Of a stretch of DNA of 64,000 nucleotides, positions 25,236-34,814 are shown in pieces. Origin of the DNA: Streptomyces inusitatus. Its GTDB lineage: Bacteria > Actinomycetota > Actinomycetes > Streptomycetales > Streptomycetaceae. Where the stretch lies: positions 713,480 through 777,479 of the forward strand of contig NZ_BMWG01000002.1 of assembly GCF_014651115.1 (NCBI RefSeq), in the 5' to 3' direction. Each line of letters starts with the position of its first letter. Positions within the stretch are counted from its first letter, which is position 1. The notes under the pieces were generated by a model. It was not told where the DNA came from. It searched no databases and saw only the letters and a program-made list of their open reading frames with translations. The position numbers were made by a program, and so were the translations under genes.

Positions 25236-27038
25236 GTGTCCCAGCTCCAGCAGGAAACCGACGCCATCCGGGCTCGGGAGATCCCCGTAGCCGACCCCTA
25301 CCCGCCCAAGGACCCCACCGGGCTGTTGCGCATGGTGTTCCTCATGCCCTTCGGCCACGCCTACAGCCTGATGTGCAACGGCCCGATGAGCCTGCACGAC
25401 CTCATCAACCGCACCCCGGGCATCCCGGCGGTCGCCGAACGCGCCATCCAGTACGACTGCCTGGTACGCGACGGGAACCGGCTCACCACCCCCGACGGCG
25501 AGCCCTACCGCAGCATCGAATCCGCCGCCCCGGTCAACGAGGCCGACGTCGTCGGGATCTCCGTCGTCAACTCCGGCGACCTCCACAGCGTGTTCCGCCT
25601 TCTGGACCTCGCCGGCATCCCCCGCCGCACCGCCGACCGGACCCCCGGCGTCCACCCCCTGGTGATCGGCGGGAACAGCGGCCTGGCCGATCCCGAACCC
25701 CTGGCCGACTACCTCGACGCCGTGGCCATCGGCGAAGCCGAACAATCCCTCCCCGAACTCCTCCGCATCCTCCGCTCCCACCACACCCGTCCCGACGACA
25801 ACACCTCGCTCCACGAGCGGCTCGCCCGCGTCCCCGGCCTGTACGTGCCCTCGATGTACACCTGCGACTTCCTCCCCGGCGGAGGCGTGAGCGCGATCCG
25901 GCCCCGCAGGCTCACCGTCCCGGCGGCCGTCCACGCCCAGTACCTCACCGTCGCCGATCTGCACCCCGCCCACTTCTGCTACCCCATCACCGACGGCACC
26001 GCCGCCGGCATCCACCCCGTCCTCGGCTGCCAGCACACCTGCGGCTTCTGCAACCTCGGTGTCCCCGACTTCCGACAGACCCCCCTTGCCCTTCTTACCG
26101 ACTACATCGACCGGCTCGAACACCACCGGGTCCGGACAATCATCATCAGCGCGCCGACGTTCACCCAGTACAAGCACCGCCGTCCCCTGCTGGAACACAT
26201 CCGCGCCTACGCCGACCGGGCGGCGGCCGAGGGGGAGAAGGTCACCACGATCATCGGCTCCATCCGCGCGGACGAAATCAGCGCCGACTACCTCGAAGCC
26301 GTCACCGAACTCGGCGACTTCGGCCATCTGTTCACCGAACTAAACCTGACTCAGGCCCGGGGCATCATCACCATCGCCCCCGAATGGGCCGCCCCCGACC
26401 TTGTCGCCCTGTATGGCAAGACCCAGAAACGCGAACGCGTGAACAAGGCCATCGACCTGTGCCGCCGAAGCGAACACGTCAACACGATCATGCTCTATTT
26501 CATTGTTGGAGCCCCTGGCGAACGCCCCGCCGACCGCCTCGCCATCGCCGACTACGCCCGGGATGTCCGCGAGCGGCTCGGGCATCCGGACGGCACGGTC
26601 ATCGTCAAGCTGCACCAGTTCATGCCAAAGCCCGGCACCCCGAGCCAGCGCCTGCGGATGGCCGACCCTGACGTGGTCCTCACCTACGGGGACCAGATCG
26701 GCGAGCGGCTGCGTGAACTGGTCGGCGACACCGAGTACGAGAAGCACTACCGGGTGCTCTACGGCGAGACGAGCCGCATGCACCTCGAAGTCGTCTGCTC
26801 GCGCGGGGATCGGCGCATCGGCCATGTCCTGGAAGACCTCTACGACGCCGGAACCGACCTGGGGACCCTCACCAAGGGCGAACTCCTGGACGCACTGGGC
26901 AAACGGGGCCTGGACTACGACCGTCATCTGCGGCACATGGACGAGCCCGTACTCCCGTGGCACACGGTCAACCGTGTCAACCCGGCTGCCGAGCGAGAGT
27001 TCGCCACTGCCCTCGCCGCCCGGGAGGCTCAGGAATGA
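25236..27038 (+). CDS. Radical SAM protein with B12-binding-like N-terminal domain
   Basis: The 600-residue protein has a Rossmann-like N-terminal half (VGISVVNSGDLHSVFRLLDL, then PLVIGGNSGLADPEPLADYLDAVAIGEAEQSLPELL, ~100-180), which resembles cobalamin-binding or cobalamin-derived domains of radical SAM enzymes. The [4Fe-4S]-binding CX3CX2C motif follows in GCQHTCGFCNLG (C265, C269, C272). A classical core follows (TIIISAPTFTQYK, IIGSIRADEI, LYFIVGAPGE). The cobalamin-binding DXHXXG motif is not seen, so true B12 use is uncertain. The architecture resembles uncharacterised radical SAM families more than MiaB/RimO. It starts 14 bases after the aminotransferase and its stop overlaps the nucleoside phosphorylase start (ATGA), implying linked action. 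Confidence 0.88.
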   Translation: MSQLQQETDAIRAREIPVADPYPPKDPTGLLRMVFLMPFGHAYSLMCNGPMSLHDLINRTPGIPAVAERAIQYDCLVRDGNRLTTPDGEPYRSIESAAPVNEADVVGISVVNSGDLHSVFRLLDLAGIPRRTADRTPGVHPLVIGGNSGLADPEPLADYLDAVAIGEAEQSLPELLRILRSHHTRPDDNTSLHERLARVPGLYVPSMYTCDFLPGGGVSAIRPRRLTVPAAVHAQYLTVADLHPAHFCYPITDGTAAGIHPVLGCQHTCGFCNLGVPDFRQTPLALLTDYIDRLEHHRVRTIIISAPTFTQYKHRRPLLEHIRAYADRAAAEGEKVTTIIGSIRADEISADYLEAVTELGDFGHLFTELNLTQARGIITIAPEWAAPDLVALYGKTQKRERVNKAIDLCRRSEHVNTIMLYFIVGAPGERPADRLAIADYARDVRERLGHPDGTVIVKLHQFMPKPGTPSQRLRMADPDVVLTYGDQIGERLRELVGDTEYEKHYRVLYGETSRMHLEVVCSRGDRRIGHVLEDLYDAGTDLGTLTKGELLDALGKRGLDYDRHLRHMDEPVLPWHTVNRVNPAAEREFATALAAREAQE

Positions 27039-27838
27039 AGGGACGCCTGCCGCTGCATCCGGGCAAACACATCCTGCCCGCAGTGCCCGACCCCGCCGAG
27101 CACGCCGCCTACGTCCGAGAGCGGGAGCCTGCGGCGACACTGGCGGATCTCGACGGAGTGGTCCTCCTCTATCAGCGACACATGGTCAAACAGGCCGTTT
27201 CCCGCCATGCCGCCCGCCGTCTGGACTGGGTCCGTGCCGACCTGCGCGTCCTTGAATACCAAGGCGGCGAGGCAGGCATCTGTGGGGGCTTCGGCCCGGG
27301 AGCCCCCGCAGCCGCCCTCGTACTGGAACAGCTCATCGCCCTGGGCGCTCGGCGCGTCATCACCGTCGGCACCGCCGCCTCCCTCCGCGCGGATCTGCGC
27401 CCCGGCGACCTCGTCGTGTGTGACAGCGCATTGCGGGACGAGGGAGTCTCCCACCACTACCTGCCGCCCCGAGCGCACATCACGCCCTCGCCGCACCTGA
27501 CCGGCCACCTTGCCGACAGCCTCCGCGCCCTGGACGTGCCGGTGCGGCAAGGCCCCACATGGACCACTGACGCCCCCTACCGGGAGACCGCCGCCGAGAT
27601 CGCCGGATACGGCAGCCTCGGCGTCCTGACCGCCGATATGGAGGCCGCTGGCGTCTTCGCCGTGGCTGAGCACCGAGACATCGAAGCGGCAGCCGTCTTC
27701 GCCGTCGCTGACACCCTCATCGACCGCCGCCCCCGCCAGGACCACACCGGCACCCAAAACGCCCTGAACACCGCGCTGGAAGCCGCTCTGGACTCCCTCC
27801 GGGCCGCTCCGCACCTCTTGGATCCGGGGCTAAGGTAG
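27035..27838 (+). CDS. Nucleoside phosphorylase (PNP/UDP family)
   Basis: The 267-residue protein fits the PNP_UDP_1 family. GICGGFGPGAPAAALVLEQLIALGARRVITVGTAA (~84-118) gives the phosphate-binding and core glycine motifs, and VLTADMEAAGVFAVAE (~200-215) carries the Met-Glu pair that binds the ribose 2'/3' hydroxyls. The family cleaves nucleosides with phosphate to base and sugar-1-phosphate, or acts as a hydrolase on 5'-modified adenosines. Coupling by ATGA to the radical SAM gene suggests it either handles 5'-deoxyadenosine from that enzyme or makes or uses a sugar-1-phosphate in the pathway. The base specificity cannot be read reliably. Confidence 0.85.
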   Translation: MKGRLPLHPGKHILPAVPDPAEHAAYVREREPAATLADLDGVVLLYQRHMVKQAVSRHAARRLDWVRADLRVLEYQGGEAGICGGFGPGAPAAALVLEQLIALGARRVITVGTAASLRADLRPGDLVVCDSALRDEGVSHHYLPPRAHITPSPHLTGHLADSLRALDVPVRQGPTWTTDAPYRETAAEIAGYGSLGVLTADMEAAGVFAVAEHRDIEAAAVFAVADTLIDRRPRQDHTGTQNALNTALEAALDSLRAAPHLLDPGLR

Positions 27839-27902
27839 GGGCCTTCCTCTCGGCGACGACGGGCCCGTGCGCCCTCGCCCGATCAGCAAAGGACCCGTCC
27901 TC

Positions 27903-28781
27903 GTGAGCACTGTCGCAACCCGGCCCACCGTCGGTGCCGTGGTCCTGACGATGAACGACCGGCCCGAGGAGTTCCCCCGGGCGATGGCCTCGCTCCTCGC
28001 TCAGGAAGGCGTCGACCTGGACGTGGTCGTGGTCGGCAACGGCTGCGTGCCCGAGCAGGTGGCGCCCGGGGTGCGGACCGTCGCCCTGGCGGAGAACGCG
28101 GGCATCCCCGAGGGGCGCAACATCGGGGCCGCGAACGTCACGGGCGATTATCTGTTCTTCTTCGACAACGACGCGATCCTGCCGACCGCCGACACCCTGG
28201 CCAGGCTCGCCGCCGAACTCCGCAGCGACCCGGCCCTGGCGTACGCGCAGCCCCGCATCACCGACCCCGACAGCGGCGTCACCCTGCGCCGCTGGGTGCC
28301 TCGTCTGCGTGCCTCGGACCCGGAGCGGGCGGGCATCGTGACCGTCATGGCCGAAGGGGTCGTCATGATCCGCCGCTCGGCCTTCGATGCCGCCGGGGGG
28401 TGGCCGGGGCACTTCTTCCTCTTCCACGAGGGAATCGACCTGGCCTGGCGGCTCTGGGACCAGGGCGGCACCGGCCGCTATCTGCCCCGGATCATCGTCC
28501 ATCACCCGGCGACCGATCCGGCCAGGCACGCCACCTTCTACCGCCTCGGCGCCCGCAACCGGGTCTGGCTCGCCCGCCGCAATCTGCCCCGCCTCCTGGT
28601 GCCGCTCAACCTGGCCACCTGGATTCTCCTCACCCTGTGGAGAACCCGCGACCGGGCCGCCCTCAGGGCCTCCCTCGCCGGATTCGGGGAGGGGCTGCGC
28701 GGCGGATACGGCGAACGCGCGCCGATGAGCTGGCGCACGGTCGTACGGCTCACCCGCGCGGGCCGGCCGCCCGTCTTTTGA
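27903..28781 (+). CDS. Family 2 glycosyltransferase
   Basis: The 292-residue GT-A fold protein has VGAVVLTMNDRPEEFPRAMASLL at the N-terminus, the NAGIPEGRNIGAANVTGDYLFFFDNDA stretch with the DXD-like metal site (DND, ~91-93) and an acceptor segment ending in FHEGIDLAWRLWDQG (~180). It is similar to rhamnosyl/mannosyl GT2 enzymes that use NDP-sugars. It has no membrane helices except a short hydrophobic stretch near residue 240. GTG 27903 was chosen over GTG 27867 because AAAGGA lies upstream. It is the last gene of the operon, after a 64-base gap, and could attach the cassette's sugar to an acceptor. Confidence 0.9.
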   Translation: MSTVATRPTVGAVVLTMNDRPEEFPRAMASLLAQEGVDLDVVVVGNGCVPEQVAPGVRTVALAENAGIPEGRNIGAANVTGDYLFFFDNDAILPTADTLARLAAELRSDPALAYAQPRITDPDSGVTLRRWVPRLRASDPERAGIVTVMAEGVVMIRRSAFDAAGGWPGHFFLFHEGIDLAWRLWDQGGTGRYLPRIIVHHPATDPARHATFYRLGARNRVWLARRNLPRLLVPLNLATWILLTLWRTRDRAALRASLAGFGEGLRGGYGERAPMSWRTVVRLTRAGRPPVF

Positions 28782-28973
28782 GCAGAGTCGGCGAGATGCG
28801 CCAGGCTCACCGGGGCTCTGCCGGTTCACCCGGGCGAAGGGCCGAGAGCCCCGGTGACACCCCCCGTACCCCGGTAGCACCCGGGAGATGGCTCCCCGGG
28901 GTGACGCCCCCTCACCCGTCCGCTTCCTACTTTCCTCCCGTCACACCGGTACGGGAGGAAAGGGGCGGGGACC

Positions 28974-30020
28974 ATGCGCCGTCGCAGGAGGAGGACGCTC
29001 GCGGCGCTCGCGCTCGCGGTCACGGTGGTGGGCGGGAGCGCGGGGTGGGCGTCGGGGAGCGGGGAGTCGGCGGTGACCGGGCCGCCGCCGGGGGCCGGGG
29101 CGTGGGAGCGGGACCGGGGGCTGGGGCGGGAGCTGCCGGACGCCGGGGGCGCGCGGCCGGAGCGGGTCGCGGAGTTCTTCGCCGGGCTGAGCGAGGCGGA
29201 GCGGGAGTATCTGGTCCGGCGGCATCCGCTGGTGGTGGGCAATCTCGACGGGGTGCCCGTGAAGCTGCGGTACGAGGCCAACGCCCGCGCGGTGCGAGGC
29301 ACTGAGCACGCCCGGCTCGCCGCCCCCGGCCGGCGGATTCTCGCCTTCGACCCTCGGGGGCGCGGGCAGGTCGCCGAGGTGTACGGGGATCTGGAGCGGG
29401 CCGGGAGCGTGGCCGTGGTCGTGCCGGGGGCGGACATGGACGCCGCCCGCTTCGACCGGGCGAGGGACCCGTACGGCACCCCTGCCGGAATGGCCCGGGC
29501 GCTGCGTACCGCCACCGGGGACCGGACCGCCGTCATCGCGTGGACCGGTTACACCACCCCCGTCGGCATCGGTCTGGACGCCGCGTCCGGGGAGCTGGCC
29601 GAGGCCGGGGCGGCGCGGCTGGTCCGGTTCACCCAGGGGCTCCGGGCGGTCGGGGCCCCGAGGCCCAGCCTGTTCTGCCACAGCTACGGCTCCGTCGTCT
29701 GCGGGCTCGCCGCGAAGGAGGCCGGGGCCTCGGACATCGTCGCCCTCGGCTCCCCCGGGATGCGCGCCGACTCCGTCGCCGAGCTGGACACCGGGGCCCG
29801 GGTCTGGGCCGCCAAGAACGCGTCGGACTGGATATCCAAGGTCCCCGGCGTACGGCTCCTCGGGCTCGGCCACGGCCGCGACCCCGCCGAACCCGGCTTC
29901 GGCGCACGGCGCGTCCCGGCCGAGCGGGCCCAGGGGCACACCGGCTACTTCGCCCCCGGCACCGACTCGCTGGCCGCCTTCGCCGCCATCGCGCGGGGAC
30001 GGACCGGTGAGGTGCGATGA
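28974..30020 (+). CDS. DUF1023 alpha/beta hydrolase, secreted
   Basis: The 348-residue protein begins with MRRRRRRTLAALALAVTVVGGSAG, a strongly basic signal peptide, and is then homologous to the 16766-17977 gene: LVVGNLDGVPVKLRYEAN, FDPRGRGQVAEVYGDLERA, VIAWTGYTTPVGIGLDA, FCHSYGSVVCGLAAKEAG. The Ser in HSYGS is the nucleophile and HTGYF near the C-terminus supplies the His. It overlaps the following acyltransferase by four bases (ATGA), so the pair is coupled and may work on the same lipid or cell-wall substrate. Substrate unknown. Confidence 0.83.
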   Translation: MRRRRRRTLAALALAVTVVGGSAGWASGSGESAVTGPPPGAGAWERDRGLGRELPDAGGARPERVAEFFAGLSEAEREYLVRRHPLVVGNLDGVPVKLRYEANARAVRGTEHARLAAPGRRILAFDPRGRGQVAEVYGDLERAGSVAVVVPGADMDAARFDRARDPYGTPAGMARALRTATGDRTAVIAWTGYTTPVGIGLDAASGELAEAGAARLVRFTQGLRAVGAPRPSLFCHSYGSVVCGLAAKEAGASDIVALGSPGMRADSVAELDTGARVWAAKNASDWISKVPGVRLLGLGHGRDPAEPGFGARRVPAERAQGHTGYFAPGTDSLAAFAAIARGRTGEVR

Positions 30021-31225
30021 GAAGCGCGTACGCCAGGGCCGCCGCCCGGATCGAGGCGCGGACCCCCGCCCACCGCGACCGCGCGATCGACGGGCTGCGC
30101 GCCCTCGCCCTGCTCGCCGTGCCCCTCGGGCACTGGCTGCTCGGCGGACTCCCCCTCGACCCGGACGGCGCGCTCCGCAACGCCAGCCCGCTCGCCTCCT
30201 TCGGCTTCTTCGCGCCCGTCAGCTGGGTGCTCCAGATGCTGGGCGTCTTCTTCCTGGTCGGCGGGTACGCCTCGGCCCTCTCCTACCGGCGGCACGACGG
30301 CCCCACCGGGCAGTGGCTGCGCCGGCGCGTCGCCCGGCTGGGCCGGCCGGTGCTCGGGGTGGCCGCCGTGTGGGCGGTGCTGGCGCTCGCGCTGTACGGG
30401 CTCGGGGTGCCGGTGACCACCCTGCGCACCGGGTCGACCCTGGTCGTACAGCCGCTGTGGTTCGTCGGCGTCTACGCGGTGATCACCGCGCTCACCCCGT
30501 ACTGCGTACGCGCCGCCGCCCGGCTCGGCGTCTGGTCGGCGGCCCCGCTGCTCGGCTCGGTCGCCGTCGTGGATCTGCTGCGGTACGGGCCGTACGCCGA
30601 TGCCGTGCCGTCCTGGCTGAGTCTGCTGAACATCCTGCCCGGCTGGCTCTTCGCCTATCAGCTGGGCGTCGCCTGGGGCGCCGGGCGGGTCACCGCGCGG
30701 CACGCCCGGGCGCTGCTCGCCGGGGGGATCGCGCTGTTCGCGCTGCTGCTGGCGGTGTTCGGCTACCCGGCGTCCATGGTGGGAGTGCCGGGCGCGGAGC
30801 GCGCCAACTCCCATCCGCCCTCGCTGCTGGTCCTCGCGCTCGCCGCCGCGCAGAGCGGCGCGGCGGTCCTGCTGCGCGACAGGATCGCGCGGCTGCTGGC
30901 CGGGCCCGCGCTCTGGGCCCCGGTCGTGGTCGTCAATCTCTCCGCGATGACGATCCTGTGCTGGCACCAGACGGCGATGCTGGCGGCGGCCGTCCCCGCC
31001 GCCCGCCTCGGCGCGGTGCCCGGCCTCACCACCGCGCCCGACACCCTCGGCTGGCTGGCGGCCCGTGTGGCCTGGCTGCCGGTCTTCGCCGTGCTGCTGG
31101 TGGTCCTCGGCCGGTACGCGCGGGTGCTGGAGGCCCCGTGGCCGAGCGGTACGGGAACGGCCACCGCCCGGCGTACGGCGGCGGGGGTGCTGGCGGCGGG
31201 GTTCGCCGTCTTCGCCCTGAGGTGA
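30017..31225 (+). CDS. Acyltransferase family 3 membrane protein
   Basis: The 402-residue protein has about ten hydrophobic segments typical of acyltransferase-3 enzymes. The opening RAIDGLRALALLAVPLGHW (~22-40) holds the family His. FFLVGGYASALSYRR and WFVGVYAVITALTPY are further signature segments. Such enzymes O-acylate sugars, lipids or antibiotics at the membrane. It is coupled by ATGA to the secreted DUF1023 hydrolase, which suggests an acylation/deacylation pair. The donor and acceptor are unknown. Confidence 0.87.
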   Translation: MRSAYARAAARIEARTPAHRDRAIDGLRALALLAVPLGHWLLGGLPLDPDGALRNASPLASFGFFAPVSWVLQMLGVFFLVGGYASALSYRRHDGPTGQWLRRRVARLGRPVLGVAAVWAVLALALYGLGVPVTTLRTGSTLVVQPLWFVGVYAVITALTPYCVRAAARLGVWSAAPLLGSVAVVDLLRYGPYADAVPSWLSLLNILPGWLFAYQLGVAWGAGRVTARHARALLAGGIALFALLLAVFGYPASMVGVPGAERANSHPPSLLVLALAAAQSGAAVLLRDRIARLLAGPALWAPVVVVNLSAMTILCWHQTAMLAAAVPAARLGAVPGLTTAPDTLGWLAARVAWLPVFAVLLVVLGRYARVLEAPWPSGTGTATARRTAAGVLAAGFAVFALR

Positions 31226-31229
31226 CCCC

Positions 31230-32240
<1,011 letters not shown>

Positions 32241-32253
32241 CGGATGTCCGCTC

Positions 32254-32679
32254 CTACTCCTCGGGCGATGTCTGCATCGCGTCCGAATAAACCTCGATCT
32301 TGTGGTCGAGCACCGCGAGGGTGTCGTGCAGCTCGGCGATGCGGCTGAGCACATCGCCCCGGGTCCGCACGAGCAGCTCGCGCCGCGCGCCGATGGTGTG
32401 CCCGCCCTCGCGGGTCAGCTCGGCGAAGCGGACCATGTCCGCGACCGGCATCCCGGTCAGCCGCAGCTTGCCGACGAAGGCCAGCCAGTCCAGGTCGCGG
32501 TTGGTGAAGCGCCGCTGCCCGGTGTGCGACCTGTCCACATGGGGCATCAGCCCGATCCGCTCGTACCAGCGCAGGGTGTGCGCGCTGAGCCCGGTGTGGG
32601 CGGCGACCTCGCTGATCGTGTAGCGGTCCTGCCCTTCCGGGCGGGGGAGCGCACGGCTACTGCTCTCGGTCAGCGTCAT
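32254..32679 (-). CDS. MerR family transcriptional regulator
   Basis: The 141-residue protein has an N-terminal MerR HTH (RYTISEVAAHTGLSAHTLRWYERIGLMP, ~19-46), the wing QRRFTNRDLDWLAFVGKLRLTGM and a coiled-coil dimerisation helix. The C-terminus has no cysteine cluster, so it senses an organic compound or redox change rather than a metal. It is cotranscribed with the aldo-keto reductase and probably autoregulated from the palindrome at 32697-32714, which lies 17 bases before the start. Confidence 0.9.
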   Translation of the reverse strand: MTLTESSSRALPRPEGQDRYTISEVAAHTGLSAHTLRWYERIGLMPHVDRSHTGQRRFTNRDLDWLAFVGKLRLTGMPVADMVRFAELTREGGHTIGARRELLVRTRGDVLSRIAELHDTLAVLDHKIEVYSDAMQTSPEE

Positions 32680-32696
32680 GCCGCCAACGCTAAAAC

Positions 32697-32714
32697 CTTC
32701 GAGTGCGCTCGAAG
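32697..32714. promoter_or_regulatory. MerR operator palindrome
   Basis: CTTCGAGTGCGCTCGAAG is a perfect 7-bp inverted repeat around 4 bases, lying between the divergent MerR and GNAT genes. Its position fits a MerR site inside a long-spacer promoter. Confidence 0.65.
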
Positions 32715-32792
32715 CAAGCGGAAGCGCGGGTCCGGCGGAATACGGCGGAAACCGATGGCCGGTTCCACCGTCCCTGTTCTAGCGTGCGCCCC

Positions 32793-33257
32793 ATGAGCCA
32801 CGCACGCCTCGCGAAGCCCGAAGACGCCGAAGAACTGATCCGCCTGCGACAGGTGATGCTCGACTCCTACTGGGGGAAGGGCGGCGACACCGACTGGCAG
32901 CCGCTCGCCCTGCCCGCCCTGCGGGCCAGAATCGCCGAGCGCCCCGACGAGCTGGGCGCGTACGTCGTGGACCGCCCCGGCGGCGGGCTCGCGGCCTGCG
33001 CGGTCGGCAGCGTGGGCTACCGGATCGGCGGCCCCGGGAATCCGCACGGCCTCGGCGGGTATCTCTTCAGTGTCGCCACCGACCCCGACATGCGCCGCCG
33101 GGGCCACTCCCGCGCCTGTGTGGAGGGGCTCCTCGGCTGGTTCCGCGAGCGGGGCGTCAGCCAGGTCAATCTGCGGGCCTCGCCCGAGGCCGAGCCGCTC
33201 TACGCCTCCCTGGGCTTCGTCCGCACCCCCGACCCGGCGATGCGGCTCGTCCTCTAG
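32793..33257 (+). CDS. GNAT family N-acetyltransferase
   Basis: The 154-residue single-domain protein has the GNAT acetyl-CoA loop (FSVATDPDMRRRGHSRACVEGLLGWF, ~89-115) and an N-terminal ARLAKPEDAEELIRLRQVM typical of streptomycete GNATs. It is divergent from the MerR gene and short of the operator, so it could share control. The acceptor amine is unknown. Start ATG 32793. Confidence 0.9.
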   Translation: MSHARLAKPEDAEELIRLRQVMLDSYWGKGGDTDWQPLALPALRARIAERPDELGAYVVDRPGGGLAACAVGSVGYRIGGPGNPHGLGGYLFSVATDPDMRRRGHSRACVEGLLGWFRERGVSQVNLRASPEAEPLYASLGFVRTPDPAMRLVL

Positions 33258-33302
33258 GGCCTCGTAGCAGCGGGTGGGGCGGCAGGCTTTAGGCTCGTAC
33301 GC

Positions 33303-34115
33303 ATGGAGAGCCTGGCGATGATCGAGAACTGGCCCGTGCCCACCGCGGCGGCGGCCGTCGTACGAGCGGACGGCACCCTCGCCGGCTCGCACGGGCCCCT
33401 CGGGCACCGGTTCCCGCTGGCCTCGGTGACCAAGCCGCTGGCGGCGTACGCGGCGCTCGTCGCGTACGAGGAGGGCGCGGTCGAGCTGGACGAGCCGGCC
33501 GGGCCCGAGGGGTCCACGGTCCGTCATCTGCTGGCGCACACCTCGGGGCTGGCGTACGACGAGCACCGGGCGGCCTCGGCCCCCGGGGCCCGGCGGACCT
33601 ACTCCAACGCGGGGTTCGAGGCGCTCGCCGACCACATCGCGAAGGCGACGGACATCCCCTTCGAGGAGTATCTGCGCCAGGCGGTGCTGGACCCGCTGGG
33701 CATGACGTCCACGACGCTCCAAGGCTCGGCCGCCAAGGACGGGGTGTCGACCGTGGCGGACCTGGTCCGGTTCGCGGCGGAGGTGCAGACGCCCCGGCTG
33801 CTCGACCCCCGTACCGTCCTGGAGGCGATGACCGTCGTCCACCCGGGGCTGGACGGGCTGCTCCCCGGCTACGGGCGGCAGCGGCCGAACGACTGGGGGC
33901 TGGGCTTCGAGATCCGGGACGGCAAGTCCCCGCACTGGACCGGGAGCACGTCCTCGCCGCGCGCCTTCGGCCACTTCGGCCAGTCGGGCACCTTCCTGTG
34001 GATCGACCCGGACGCGGGGGCGGCCTGTGTGGCGCTCACCGACCGGCCCTTCGGGCCCTGGGCGATCGAGGCCTGGCCCCCGTTCACGGACGCGGTCCTG
34101 GCCGAACTGCGCTGA
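33303..34115 (+). CDS. Serine hydrolase of the beta-lactamase/penicillin-binding family
   Basis: The 270-residue protein has the catalytic SxxK (PLASVTKPLAAYAAL, ~39-53) and a YSN motif (RRTYSNAGFEALADHIA, ~98-115), plus a HFGQSGTF segment near the C-terminus in place of the KTG box. This matches class C-like hydrolases and esterases (EstB group). No signal peptide is present, so it is probably a cytosolic esterase or peptidase rather than a resistance lactamase. It begins at ATG 33303; ATG 33318 is possible. Substrate unknown. Confidence 0.87.
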   Translation: MESLAMIENWPVPTAAAAVVRADGTLAGSHGPLGHRFPLASVTKPLAAYAALVAYEEGAVELDEPAGPEGSTVRHLLAHTSGLAYDEHRAASAPGARRTYSNAGFEALADHIAKATDIPFEEYLRQAVLDPLGMTSTTLQGSAAKDGVSTVADLVRFAAEVQTPRLLDPRTVLEAMTVVHPGLDGLLPGYGRQRPNDWGLGFEIRDGKSPHWTGSTSSPRAFGHFGQSGTFLWIDPDAGAACVALTDRPFGPWAIEAWPPFTDAVLAELR

Positions 34116-34151
34116 CCCGGGAAGCCGGGGCGGGGGGCTGGGGCGGGGGCG

Positions 34152-34814
34152 TCAGCCGCCCATCTCCCAGACCAGGATCTCGGCCCGGTGTGGGGACACC
34201 CCGGTCAGCTCCGGGGCCTCGCCGCCGGTGATCCGCGCCGAGTCCCCGGGCCCCAAGTCCTCCCCGGCCAGCCGTGCTTCACCGCGGACCACATGGACGT
34301 AGACGGCGGGCGCGGCGGGCAGCGCGACCCGCTCCCCCGCCGCCGGGCGGAGCACATGGAGCAGCGCCCCCGTGCCCGGGAGCCGGTAGGCCGAGCCGTC
34401 GCCGGGGCCGCGCACCACTTCGTACGAGGGCTCCCCGCCGGGCTCCGGCGGGACCAGCCACATCTGGACGAAGACCAGCGGTTCCCGGCCGTCGTTGCGC
34501 TCCTCGTGGCGGACGCCGGAGGCCGAACCGAGGCGCTGGAGGTCCCCGGGGCGCACGACGGTGGCATGGCCCGCCGAGTCGCGGTGGGTGAGTTCGCCCT
34601 CGGCCACCCAGGTGACGATCTCGGTGTGGCTGTGCGGGTGTTCGGCGAAGCCCGCGCCGGGGGCGAGGCGTTCCTCGTTGCAGGCGATGAGCGCGCCGAA
34701 GCGGAGGTTGTCGGGGTCGTAGTGGGGCCCGAAGGAGAAGGCGTGCCGGGTGTCGATGCCCGAGTCCGGTTCCCCGCCCCGGTAGCGGTCCGCCGAGCGG
34801 CGTACGTCAATCAC
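34152..34814 (-). CDS. Pirin family bicupin protein
   Basis: The 220-residue protein has the pirin N-terminal cupin metal site: DTRHAFSFGPHYDPDNLRFG then GFAEHPHSHTEIVTWVAEGELTHRDSAGH (~55-85), with His and Glu ligands in place. VRPGDLQRLGSASGVRHEE follows. Bacterial pirins are Fe-binding quercetinase-like proteins or modulators of pyruvate dehydrogenase. GTG 34814 is the likely start because the ~37-kDa alternative from 35258 would overlap the divergent FasR gene. TACGGT a few bases upstream may be a -10 for a leaderless transcript. Confidence 0.9.
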   Translation of the reverse strand: MIDVRRSADRYRGGEPDSGIDTRHAFSFGPHYDPDNLRFGALIACNEERLAPGAGFAEHPHSHTEIVTWVAEGELTHRDSAGHATVVRPGDLQRLGSASGVRHEERNDGREPLVFVQMWLVPPEPGGEPSYEVVRGPGDGSAYRLPGTGALLHVLRPAAGERVALPAAPAVYVHVVRGEARLAGEDLGPGDSARITGGEAPELTGVSPHRAEILVWEMGG

